From NCBI GenBank assembly GCA_947454105.1, contig CANGIP010000001.1, forward strand, positions 1-64,000: a stretch of DNA of 64,000 nucleotides, in the 5' to 3' direction. The notes below the pieces were generated by a model. That model was given only the letters and a program-made list of their open reading frames with translations, did no database searches and was not told the DNA's origin. This document shows positions 42,760 through 51,280 of the stretch, piece by piece (the stretch's first letter is position 1; every line of letters starts with the position of its first letter). This DNA comes from Actinomycetota bacterium. Its GTDB lineage: Bacteria; Actinomycetota; Acidimicrobiia; Acidimicrobiales; Ilumatobacteraceae. The translations under genes and the position numbers were made by a program.

Positions 42760-44208
42760 TCAGACGAGATATTGCGACAAGCCACGCTTGATGTACTTGC
42801 CGTGACCCTTACGGCCAACATATTGATCGTTATCAATGAGCACCGATCCGCGTGAGAACACGGTGTCAACTTTTCCGTCAATAACCCAACCTTCCCAGGC
42901 CGAGTGATCCATGTTCATATGGTGCTTGTCGTTGATGCCGATCTTGGTCTTGGTATTTGGATCCCAAACAACAACATCGGCATCGCTACCCGGAGCGATG
43001 ATGCCCTTTTGTGGGTACATGCCAAACATGCGCGCCGGAGTCGTGCAACACGTTTCAACCCAACGCTCAAGTGTCAGTTCTCCAGCAACAACACCTTGAT
43101 AGATGAGTTCCATGCGGTGTTCAACTCCACCAATTCCATTCGGAATCTTGGAGAAGTCGCCGAGACCAAGTTCTTTTTGATCTTTGAAACAGAAAGGACA
43201 GTGATCGGTGCTGACAACTGCCAGTTCATTCATACGGAGACCCTTCCACAAGTCACCCTGGTGACCATGGCCCATCTGACCGATGTAGTGCGGATCATTG
43301 TCGCGTGAACGCACCGGAGTACTGCACACCCACTTTGATCCTTCGAATCCGGGTTGACCCAAAGTTTCTTCAAGCGTCATCCACAAGTACTGCGGGCAAG
43401 TCTCGGCAAAAACATTGCGACCATGGTGACGAGCTGCGGCAACTTCGTTGAGAGCATCGCCCGCCGACATATGCACGATATACAACGGCACGTTGCCGGC
43501 GACATGTGACAAAACGATGGCGCGGTGTGTGGCTTCGGCTTCAAGAGGCGAAGGACGTGTGTACGAGTGATAGCGGGGGTCGGTGTCACCACGTGCCAAT
43601 GCCTGTTGCACCAAAACATCAATGGCTGGACCATTTTCGGCGTGCATCATGATCATCGCGCCACACTCTGCAGCGGTCTGCATCGCCTTCAAAATCTGGC
43701 CATCATCGCTGTAGAAAACTCCGGGGTAAGCCATGAACAGTTTGAAACTGCTAATGCCTTCATGCTCGGTGAGGTACTTCATGTCCTTCAACGACTGATC
43801 ATCAACACCACCGATGATTTGGTGGAACGCGTAGTCAATTGCACATTCACCAGTTGCTTTGCGATGCCATTCGGCAAGACCATCGAAAACATTTTCGCCA
43901 TAGCGCTGAACGGCCATATCAACGATTGTCGTAACGCCTCCCCATGCAGCAGCACGTGATCCAGTTTCAAAAGTGTCTGATGCAAATGTTCCACCGAATG
44001 GAAGTTCCATGTGCGTGTGTACATCGACGCCACCAGGAATGACATATTTGCCTTTGGCGTCAATAACTTTGTCGCAACCTTGTTCGGATGATTCAAACCA
44101 ACCGGGGGCGCCGACCGCTGCGATTTTCTCGCCATCGATCAATACGTCATTGGCAATAACACCGGTTGGTGAAATGACTAATCCGTTCTTGATTAATACC
44201 TTGGCCAT
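42760..44208 (-). CDS. Dihydropyrimidinase (D-hydantoinase family)
   Basis: The 482-residue amidohydrolase has the zinc-binding D-V-H-T-H-M, the carbamylated lysine in SSFKLFMAYPG and further metal ligands in MIMMHAENG and YIVHMSAG. It opens the ring of 5,6-dihydrouracil or dihydrothymine to N-carbamoyl-beta-amino acids. GAGGAGGG lies before the ATG at 44208. The operon context, with a ureidopropionase-like enzyme next to it, favours a true dihydropyrimidinase over a hydantoinase. Confidence 0.93.
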   Translation of the reverse strand: MAKVLIKNGLVISPTGVIANDVLIDGEKIAAVGAPGWFESSEQGCDKVIDAKGKYVIPGGVDVHTHMELPFGGTFASDTFETGSRAAAWGGVTTIVDMAVQRYGENVFDGLAEWHRKATGECAIDYAFHQIIGGVDDQSLKDMKYLTEHEGISSFKLFMAYPGVFYSDDGQILKAMQTAAECGAMIMMHAENGPAIDVLVQQALARGDTDPRYHSYTRPSPLEAEATHRAIVLSHVAGNVPLYIVHMSAGDALNEVAAARHHGRNVFAETCPQYLWMTLEETLGQPGFEGSKWVCSTPVRSRDNDPHYIGQMGHGHQGDLWKGLRMNELAVVSTDHCPFCFKDQKELGLGDFSKIPNGIGGVEHRMELIYQGVVAGELTLERWVETCCTTPARMFGMYPQKGIIAPGSDADVVVWDPNTKTKIGINDKHHMNMDHSAWEGWVIDGKVDTVFSRGSVLIDNDQYVGRKGHGKYIKRGLSQYLV

Positions 44209-44266
44209 GATGCCCTCCTCATTTGCTGACTGAAACTGATATCTACAACTTCCTACAACTTACCGA

Positions 44267-45118
44267 TCACAATTCGGTGAGGTCGCCGTACGCCTCGGGG
44301 CGGCGGTCTCGATAGAACGCCCAACGATCACGCACTTCACGCAACTTCTTCATATCAAGATCGCGGACGATGAGTTCGGGCTTGTATGGGTCGCCTTGCG
44401 CTCCAACAAACTTTCCTTCTGGATCAACGAAGTAACTCTGGCCATAGAAATCGTTTTCGCCGAGAGGTTCGATACCAACGCGGTTAATCGCGCCAACGTA
44501 GTAGATGTTGGCAACTGCAGCTGCTGGTTGCTCAACTTTCCAGATGTACTCGCTCAGTCCGCGGTGAGTTGCTGAAGGGTTGAACACAATTTGCGCACCG
44601 TTCAAACCAAGCGCACGCCAGCCTTCTGGGAAATGGCGGTCGTAACAGATGTACACGCCAACTTTGCCGACTGCCGTATCAAAAACCGGGTAGCCACCGT
44701 TGCCTGGTTTGAAATAGAACTTCTCCCAGAAACCTTTGGTTTGTGGAATGTGTTGCTTGCGATATTTGCCGAGATACTTACCATCGGCATCAATCACTGC
44801 AGCGGTGTTGTAGTACACGCCAGCCTGAGTGATTTCGTACATCGGCAACACAATGACCATGCCGGTTTCTTTGGCGATGCTTTGGAAACGCTGAGTGGTC
44901 GGGCCGTCGGGGATGTACTCGGTGTAGCCGTAGTACTCAACATCTTGCACCTGACAAAAGTACGGACCATAAAACAGTTCTTGGAAACAGATGACCTGGG
45001 CACCTTGCTTGGCCGCATCGTGACAAGCAGCTTCATGCTTGTCGATCATCGTGTCTTTTGAGCCAGTCCAGTCGGTCTGAAAAATTGCGGCGCGCACGCT
45101 GTCTTGTGAGCCAGTCAT
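44267..45118 (-). CDS. Nitrilase-superfamily N-carbamoyl-beta-alanine amidohydrolase
   Basis: This 283-residue CN-hydrolase has the Glu-Lys-Cys triad: Glu in CFQELFYGPYFC (about residue 47), Lys in GKYRKQHIP and Cys in VYICYDRHFPEG. Members with this pattern hydrolyse N-carbamoyl-beta-alanine to beta-alanine, CO2 and ammonia. I prefer the ATG at 45118, with GGGGAAAG just upstream; the ATG at 45130 is the alternative. It is the first gene of the operon and is divergent from the MocR regulator. Confidence 0.9.
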   Translation of the reverse strand: MTGSQDSVRAAIFQTDWTGSKDTMIDKHEAACHDAAKQGAQVICFQELFYGPYFCQVQDVEYYGYTEYIPDGPTTQRFQSIAKETGMVIVLPMYEITQAGVYYNTAAVIDADGKYLGKYRKQHIPQTKGFWEKFYFKPGNGGYPVFDTAVGKVGVYICYDRHFPEGWRALGLNGAQIVFNPSATHRGLSEYIWKVEQPAAAVANIYYVGAINRVGIEPLGENDFYGQSYFVDPEGKFVGAQGDPYKPELIVRDLDMKKLREVRDRWAFYRDRRPEAYGDLTEL

Positions 45119-45242
45119 TACTTTCCCCATTTCTAATGTCGCTCACGCTTCATCGTCATTTGAATCATCGTCCGAATCATCGACCCATGAACAACAAGAC
45201 TGAAGCGCTTCCCATCAGGGTAATTGACACACGACTATGTGA

Positions 45243-45271
45243 ACAATGCCATTATTGTGACAGGACAATGC
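45243..45271. promoter_or_regulatory. Candidate MocR operator between regulator and pyrimidine operon
   Basis: ACAAT (45243-45247) and ATTGT (45254-45258) form an inverted repeat with a 6-base spacer. ACAATGC is then repeated directly at 45265-45271, 22 bp from the first copy. MocR-type regulators often bind mixed direct and inverted repeats near their own promoter. The site is about 35 bases before the regulator ATG. Confidence 0.4.
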
Positions 45272-45306
45272 TTTTACGCAGATGAAACACGATTGACTGA
45301 ATTCTG

Positions 45307-46692
45307 ATGATCACCGACTCCTTGACTCTTGATATCGCAAACGGAATCAACGATCGCAGCGCGCGCGGTATCGCCACAGCGATCGGGCGCATGATCTCGT
45401 CGGGTGAATTGGCCATTGGAGCGCAGTTGCCCACCGTTCGCCAGCTTTCCCGCAAACTCGGCGTCTCTCCTACCACTGTTGGCGAGGCTTGGCGATCGCT
45501 CGCCGAGGTCGGGGCCATTGAAACACTGGGTCGAAACGGTTCATTTGTGCGCCAGCCCACTGGCCCTGGTGGACCGCGCCGCTACCGACAGGTGGCCGCC
45601 GATAGTGACCATCGCGGTCATTTCGCCCTTGATTTGTCGACAGGTACGCCCGATTCAACTCTTCTCCCCGACCTCCGCACCGCTTTGGCCCGGGTCAGCA
45701 GCCAAACCCTCACCAGCAGTTACCTCGACCATCCCGTCTTGCCCCAACTTGAAGAGGCGTTGCGTCATCGTTGGCCGTTCGTTCCCGAAGAACTCACCGT
45801 CGTTGATGGCGCCATGGATGCGCTTGACCGTATCGCCCAAGTTGTCGTACGCCTCGGCGATCGTGTGGTTGTCGAACACCCTACGTTCCCGCCATTGCTC
45901 GACCTACTTGAAAAAATCGGTGCCGATGTCATTGGGGTTGAAGTTGATGCCCACGGCATGAACGTTGAAGCGCTCACTGCTGCACTTGAACAAAAACCAA
46001 CGGCACTGTTTTTGCAACCACGTGCGCAAAATCCGACAGGCGTCACGATGACTGCACAACGCGCCCAACAAATTGCTGATGCGATTGTTGCATCGGGACA
46101 TTCTGAATCAATCACGATCATTGAAGACGACCATGCCGGCGATATTGCGGTCGGTGAATTGAACAGCATTGGCAACTACCTACCTACGCGCACCGTTCAT
46201 ATTCGAAGTTATTCAAAGAGCCACGGACCCGACTTGCGTCTTGCTGCAGTTGGCGGATCCGGTGATGTTATTTCTGCCGCAGCGAACCGTCGACTACTTG
46301 GCCCGGGTTGGAGCAGCCGCATTTTGCAAGCAGTCTTACTTGAGCTTCTTGACGATCAAGCAACTCTTGATTCACTCAGTTATGCCCGCTCCGAATATTC
46401 ACGCCGCCGTCAAGAAGTCGTGCAAATCCTCAATGAACGCAACGTTTTTTCTACTGGTACAGACGGAATTAACTTGTGGGTGCGGGTCAGCGATGAACGA
46501 AGTGCGCTCATGACTTTGGCCGCTCAAGGAATTGGCGCAGCACCTGGAACACCGTTCTTAGTTAACACACACCCTGATTCAATGCGACTTACTGTCGGCC
46601 TATTGGGAGCAGTATCTGATCTTGAGGCGACTGCTCAAGCAATCGCATCGGCTGCAACTACATCTGGAAGTGGCCGGCGCGGCCAACGTTAA
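45307..46692 (+). CDS. MocR/PdxR-type regulator (GntR wHTH fused to aminotransferase domain)
   Basis: The 461-residue protein has an N-terminal GntR winged helix (residues ~1-85, with QLPTVRQLSRKLGVSPTTVGEAWRSLAEVG) joined to a class I aminotransferase-like domain. The PLP lysine lies in IRSYSKSHGPDLRLAAVGG. Such proteins sense PLP adducts of amines or amino acids. It is divergent from the pyrimidine operon, so beta-alanine or another pathway amine is a plausible effector; taurine- and GABA-sensing relatives are precedents. Confidence 0.92.
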   Translation: MITDSLTLDIANGINDRSARGIATAIGRMISSGELAIGAQLPTVRQLSRKLGVSPTTVGEAWRSLAEVGAIETLGRNGSFVRQPTGPGGPRRYRQVAADSDHRGHFALDLSTGTPDSTLLPDLRTALARVSSQTLTSSYLDHPVLPQLEEALRHRWPFVPEELTVVDGAMDALDRIAQVVVRLGDRVVVEHPTFPPLLDLLEKIGADVIGVEVDAHGMNVEALTAALEQKPTALFLQPRAQNPTGVTMTAQRAQQIADAIVASGHSESITIIEDDHAGDIAVGELNSIGNYLPTRTVHIRSYSKSHGPDLRLAAVGGSGDVISAAANRRLLGPGWSSRILQAVLLELLDDQATLDSLSYARSEYSRRRQEVVQILNERNVFSTGTDGINLWVRVSDERSALMTLAAQGIGAAPGTPFLVNTHPDSMRLTVGLLGAVSDLEATAQAIASAATTSGSGRRGQR

Positions 46693-46723
46693 ACGACCTG
46701 GATTAACGACAGGGATTAACGAC
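46688..46723. repeat. Short tandem repeat in a convergent junction
   Basis: GGATTAACGAC occurs at 46700-46710 and 46713-46723, a 13-bp period, and a diverged unit GTTAAACGAC lies one step upstream at 46688-46697 overlapping the MocR stop. It looks like local slippage between two convergent genes; no function is evident. Confidence 0.55.
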
Positions 46724-46728
46724 GTGAA

Positions 46729-47196
46729 TTAGTAACCGCCACCAATTTTGCTGTGATCCCACGACACAATGTTTTCAACTTCAATCTGAATACCAAGACG
46801 CTTCTTCGCCTGAGCTTCTAAGAACGGAAGTGCAGCATCGCTGATTGCACCTTCGCCGTTGTACTTCAATCCAACGGCTTTACCAATGGACAAAATCTTG
46901 TCGTAGTCCTCAATGATGGTGGCAGTTCCGACGATCTCGAGTCCCTTGAGCTCTTCGTACGCGTCACCACTTTCGATGAGACCGGTGATTTTGTTGTTGC
47001 GACGTAGGTTGACAATCTTTTGGCTCTTGCCGAAAGTCCAGAAGGTGACTTTGCCATCCATGACGACGTACCACATGGCCACGAGGTGGGGGTGGCCAGT
47101 CGGTCCAATTGAGGCGATATTGAGAATGGTCTGTGTTTCAAGATAGGCCGCAATTTCGGCCTCGGTCATCGTGATGGAAGAGCGCTTATTTGCCAT
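46729..47196 (-). CDS. PPOX-class (pyridoxamine 5'-phosphate oxidase-like) flavin/F420 protein
   Basis: This 155-residue split-barrel protein contains ILNIASIGPTGHPHLVAMWYVVMDGKVTFWTFGKSQKIVNLRRN, the usual opening of PPOX-class F420- or FMN-binding oxidoreductases in actinobacteria. The start is the ATG at 47196; the longer frame to 47241 adds unlikely residues. The substrate is not known. The 99 bases to the next, divergent gene hold their shared promoters. Confidence 0.85.
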   Translation of the reverse strand: MANKRSSITMTEAEIAAYLETQTILNIASIGPTGHPHLVAMWYVVMDGKVTFWTFGKSQKIVNLRRNNKITGLIESGDAYEELKGLEIVGTATIIEDYDKILSIGKAVGLKYNGEGAISDAALPFLEAQAKKRLGIQIEVENIVSWDHSKIGGGY

Positions 47197-47294
47197 ATGG
47201 CTTACGACCCTAGTTCGCACTTGCGGGCAAATCGCGCCCAAGAGTGAGGTTGGTAGTGGGGGTTGACCAGCGAGTCTGCGCTACCGTTAGCACC

Positions 47295-47798
47295 GTGGCT
47301 GCAACACCTTCCCCCGATCTCCTCCTCGAGCCCCTTTCGCTTGAAGCCGACGGCTTTCCGGCTCGCACGCTCAGCGAATGGCTCACCACCTTCCACCTCG
47401 CTTCAGTTGTCCTTGATCCCTACACCAACGAAAGTTCATGGATTCTCAACACCGCAGCCCGTATCTTGCGCTCGTTCGGTGGTTCGGCTGCTCGCACCAA
47501 TCTCATAGTCACCGCAACAGCTGATGAAGCCCGCTCATTCCTCGGACCTTTGGCTAAAGAATTCTTGGTGTTCACCGACCCCGATCGTGCAGCTGTGAAG
47601 GCATTTGGACTCACCACCTTGCCCGCATTTGTGTTCGTGCGTTCCGACGGAACCATCAACGCAGTCGCCGAAGGTTGGGATGCCGCCGAATGGCGCACAG
47701 TTGCCAAAGCCATCGCTGACACCACCGCATGGACCGCCCCTTCTATTCCGGCAGCCGGAGACCCAGTTTCTTTTAGCGGCACTCCCGCACTTGGCTGA
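47295..47798 (+). CDS. Thioredoxin-like fold protein without a CxxC pair
   Basis: The 167-residue product has a thioredoxin-like C-terminal half, with FGLTTLPAFVFVRSDGTINAVAEGW carrying the cis-proline loop. The redox C-x-x-C is absent, so it is not a disulfide reductase. I placed the start at the GTG at 47295; the frame opens earlier but those residues are not protein-like. Its stop overlaps the probable start of hrpB, implying coupled translation. The specific role is unknown. Confidence 0.7.
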   Translation: MAATPSPDLLLEPLSLEADGFPARTLSEWLTTFHLASVVLDPYTNESSWILNTAARILRSFGGSAARTNLIVTATADEARSFLGPLAKEFLVFTDPDRAAVKAFGLTTLPAFVFVRSDGTINAVAEGWDAAEWRTVAKAIADTTAWTAPSIPAAGDPVSFSGTPALG

Positions 47799-50305
47799 TT
47801 CTGTTACCTGTCACCGACCTCCCTGTTGAAGACGTCATCGACGAACTTCGATCGGCATTAGCTCATCGCCTGACCGCTGTTCTAGTTGCTCCACCTGGTG
47901 CTGGCAAGACCACGCTGATTCCGTTACGTCTCATCAACGAAAAGTGGTTAAACGGACAACGCATCGTCATGCTTGAGCCACGACGACTTGCTGCTCGCGC
48001 CGCAGCTCGTCGACTCGCTTCGTTGATTGGTCAAGAACCAGGCGAGCTTGTCGGGTACCAAACTCGCGACGAACGTCGCATTGGCCCCAACACTCGCATA
48101 GAAGTTGTGACTGAAGGAATTCTGACGCGTCGATTACAAAACGATCCCGAACTACCTGGCATTGGTCTCGTGATCTTCGACGAAGTTCACGAACGCAACT
48201 TGCCCACTGATGTCGGACTTGCGTTATGTCTTGATGCCCGCAAAAACCTACGACCCGATTTACGAGTTCTCGCCATGTCGGCAACTGCCGACACCGATCG
48301 CTTTGCAAAACTTCTTGCCGATAGCGAGCCTGCACCCATTATCTCTAGTGCTGGTCGTCAACACCCCGTTGAAATCACTTGGGCGCCTGCTGGCAAACAA
48401 CAACGACTCGACGATGCAGTCGTTGATGTCACCATGCGTGCGTTGCGTGAAAATGTTGGAGACATTCTTGTTTTTCTTCCCGGCATCGGTGAAATCAATC
48501 GCGTACAACAAGCACTCGAACGATCAGTTATGCCCGACACCGATGTTTACCCATTAGCTGGTGCACTTTCATTGGCCGATCAAGATCGCGCGCTTGCACC
48601 ATCGCCAACGGGACGTCGTCGCGTTGTACTCAGCACCGACATCGCCGAAACAAGTTTGACAGTCAACGGAGTGAGCGTTGTTGTCGATGCAGGCCAAGCG
48701 CGCGTTCCGCGTTACGACCCGCGCACCGGCATGACTCGACTCACCACAATTCCAACCTCACGCGCGTCAGCCGAACAACGTGCTGGTCGTGCCGGTCGAC
48801 TTGGACCTGGTGTCGCCTATCGGTTGTGGAGCAAACTTGAACACACCACACGACGTTCACATCTTGATCCTGAAATCACTCAAGTTGATCTGTCCGGCTT
48901 CGCACTCGAACTTGCTTCTTGGGGAACACCACTAGCTGAACTTTCCTTTGCCGATCGTCCACCTGAAGCTGCGTACAAACAAGGTATTGAACTTTTACAA
49001 ATGCTTGGTGGGCTTGACCATGAAGAAAAACTGACTGAAATCGGTCGACGAATGCTCACTGCACCAGTGCATCCACGCCTTGCCCACATGGTCACTTCTG
49101 CGCACTCGCGAGACCATGGACTTGCTTGCGTTATTGCAGCATTACTTGATGATCGTGACGTCATGCGCGGTCGTCCCGATGAATTGCCCGTTGATATTTC
49201 ATTACGTGTGCAGTTCATCACGCGCGAAATGTATGACGATCGCGCCGATCGACGTGGCACCGAACGAGTACGTGAACGCGCTGAAGATATGGCGCGTCGC
49301 ACGGGCGGGCGGCTTGATTGGGACAGTGTGAATTCTAATCATGCTGGAGCCGTATTACTTCTGGCTTACCCCGATCGTTTAGCAATGCGTCGTCAACCTG
49401 GGCAGTATCAAATGCGCAATGGTTCGGCTGCTTGGTTTCGACCCAACGATCAACTTGCCCACGAAATGTTTGTTGTCGCTGCCGACCTCGATGGTGATCG
49501 CAAGAATGCGCGCATTCGTTTGTGTGCGGTAGTTGATGAAGCGACCATCAATCAGGTTCTCACAAATGATGTTGTTGAAGAGCGCGTCACTTTGTGGGAT
49601 AAAGAACGAAAAGATTTTGTTGAGCGAGTGACCGTCAAACTTGATCGGATGCGATTATCTGAAGAATCCCGTCGACCCTCACCGAATGATTCAACGGTGT
49701 CGGCGATCATGGAATATTTGGTTCAACAGCGTTTGACACCGTTGCCATGGACAAACGCAACCAGTGAACTGCGTGCACGAATTTCGTTCTTGCGACGAGA
49801 AATTGGTGAACCCTGGCCCGACTGGTCGGACAAATCATTAATCGCCACATCCGAAGAATGGCTCCGTCCGTACCTGGCCGGCATGACATCAATCAACGAC
49901 GTCAAAGAGCTCAACCTTGGCATGTTGTTGCGTTCACAACTTCCGTGGCCAGAAGGTGGGCAGATTGATGACCTTGTACCGAGCACTCTTGAATTAGCTT
50001 CTGGTCGATCGTTGCCGATTGATTACGCAAGCGCAGTCAAAGAAGGAACCGCTCCTGTCGTGCGCGTGCGGGTTCAAGATTTGTTTGGCACCAAGACTCA
50101 CCCGACTGTTGCTGGTGGTCGAGTCGCTCTCGTACTTCACTTGCTCTCGCCAGCAGATCGACCGATTCAAGTCACCGCAGACCTACCTGGTTTTTGGTCG
50201 GGATCATGGAGCGATGTGAAGAGAGATATGGCCGGTCGTTATCCCAAGCATCAGTGGCCCGATGATCCAGCAAACGCTGATCCGAAGCGAATGAAAGATC
50301 GTTAA
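47798..50305 (+). CDS. hrpB: HrpB-type ATP-dependent DEAH-box helicase, non-standard start
   Basis: The protein matches HrpB along its length: Walker A in LVAPPGAGKTTLIPLRL, the D-E-V-H box in IFDEVHERNLPTDVG, motif III MSATAD, QRAGRAGRLGPG and a C-terminal HrpB domain. The Walker A region lies upstream of the first in-frame ATG (47969). Between a TAG at 47774-47776 and that ATG there is no ATG, GTG or TTG in frame. Translation probably begins at ATT 47798, which overlaps the previous stop, or at CTG 47795 or 47801. The RNA-related role of HrpB is still poorly defined. Confidence 0.88.
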   Translation: MLLPVTDLPVEDVIDELRSALAHRLTAVLVAPPGAGKTTLIPLRLINEKWLNGQRIVMLEPRRLAARAAARRLASLIGQEPGELVGYQTRDERRIGPNTRIEVVTEGILTRRLQNDPELPGIGLVIFDEVHERNLPTDVGLALCLDARKNLRPDLRVLAMSATADTDRFAKLLADSEPAPIISSAGRQHPVEITWAPAGKQQRLDDAVVDVTMRALRENVGDILVFLPGIGEINRVQQALERSVMPDTDVYPLAGALSLADQDRALAPSPTGRRRVVLSTDIAETSLTVNGVSVVVDAGQARVPRYDPRTGMTRLTTIPTSRASAEQRAGRAGRLGPGVAYRLWSKLEHTTRRSHLDPEITQVDLSGFALELASWGTPLAELSFADRPPEAAYKQGIELLQMLGGLDHEEKLTEIGRRMLTAPVHPRLAHMVTSAHSRDHGLACVIAALLDDRDVMRGRPDELPVDISLRVQFITREMYDDRADRRGTERVRERAEDMARRTGGRLDWDSVNSNHAGAVLLLAYPDRLAMRRQPGQYQMRNGSAAWFRPNDQLAHEMFVVAADLDGDRKNARIRLCAVVDEATINQVLTNDVVEERVTLWDKERKDFVERVTVKLDRMRLSEESRRPSPNDSTVSAIMEYLVQQRLTPLPWTNATSELRARISFLRREIGEPWPDWSDKSLIATSEEWLRPYLAGMTSINDVKELNLGMLLRSQLPWPEGGQIDDLVPSTLELASGRSLPIDYASAVKEGTAPVVRVRVQDLFGTKTHPTVAGGRVALVLHLLSPADRPIQVTADLPGFWSGSWSDVKRDMAGRYPKHQWPDDPANADPKRMKDR

Positions 50306-51057
50306 TGATCGCCACAGAAATTGCTGGTCTTCCCCTGTACATGGTTGGCGTATGTACATTGCTCGCATTGATCGGTTCAAGCGTTCAAGGTTCGCTTGGG
50401 TTTGGACTTGGCATGCTCACTTCGCCGATCTTTGCAATGATTGACCATTCATTCGTCCCGGTCGCCTTGATGTTGGCGGTGATGCCTTTGACCTTCGGTG
50501 TTGCCTTTCGTGATCGCAAGTTCATTGATGCAAGTGGATTCAAGTGGGCAATCCTTGGGCGCTTTCCCGGAGTCTTCATCGGTATTATTGCGCTGCGTGC
50601 GATGAATAAAGATGCCTTGGCATATTCAGTCGCAACTTCGGTCACGATCGCGGTCATCATTTCGATCATCACCACCAAACGCGGACAAGTTGTGCCGACA
50701 AACGCGACCACACTCACAAGCGCTGGATTCGCAAGTGGATTCATGGGTACCGTGACATCCATCGGTGGACCACCTATGGCTCTTGTCTATAAAGACGGAG
50801 ATCCACGAACAGTGCGGGCAACGCTCGCAGCATTCTTCAGTATTGGGGTTGTCATCACCGTTACAGGGTTTGTCCTGTCGGGAGAAATCGGCCGACACGA
50901 GATTGCATTAACTCTTGTTATTCTTCCGGGGGTCCTTGCAGGACTACCGGTTTCATCCCTTCTTGGAAATCGCATCTCACCCGAGATCATGCGGCCATTG
51001 ATTCTGGCGATCTGCGCGCTGTCGGCAGGCTTGTTATTTCTCGAAACCGAGTGGTAA
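50305..51057 (+). CDS. TauE/SafE-family membrane exporter
   Basis: The 250-residue protein has about eight helices and both family repeats: GSSVQGSLGFGLGMLTSPIFA near the start and GTVTSIGGPPMALVYKDGDP in the middle. TauE/SafE proteins export sulfite, sulfonates or other small anions. The ATG shares one base with the hrpB stop. A role in sulfite export would fit an organism with both TauD and sulfate reduction, but the gene is far from them. Confidence 0.88.
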   Translation: MIATEIAGLPLYMVGVCTLLALIGSSVQGSLGFGLGMLTSPIFAMIDHSFVPVALMLAVMPLTFGVAFRDRKFIDASGFKWAILGRFPGVFIGIIALRAMNKDALAYSVATSVTIAVIISIITTKRGQVVPTNATTLTSAGFASGFMGTVTSIGGPPMALVYKDGDPRTVRATLAAFFSIGVVITVTGFVLSGEIGRHEIALTLVILPGVLAGLPVSSLLGNRISPEIMRPLILAICALSAGLLFLETEW

Positions 51058-51280
51058 GACATCAATTAACAGTTTCATTGCTGCAAGTTTCTAAACCCAT
51101 GTCCAAGTAACAGGTTTTAAAATTAAATAATTAGTTCTTGCTCGGATATATCAGCAATGGTTGTTCATTGACTACTACGAATCCCATTGTTATCCTCTCA
51201 AATCAGTAGCGATTCGTCTCCAAAAATTCTCGCTTCTATCATTGGTTGCGATGAAATCAGGTTTTTGGTAGGGCCATTTT
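51058..51280. other. AT-rich intergenic region at the left edge of the cassette
   Basis: No gene is visible in these 223 bases. The sequence is much richer in A and T than the flanking genes (the line at 51121-51180 has about one third GC by my count). It holds the likely promoter of the three-gene cassette downstream. No transposase, tRNA or clear terminal repeat was found. Confidence 0.6.

Noticed and set aside
45151-45185. Repeated TCATCGTC/AATCATCG units near the nitrilase start as an operator
   Set aside because: They look like loose local slippage repeats with no symmetry; the ACAAT/ATTGT site is a better candidate.
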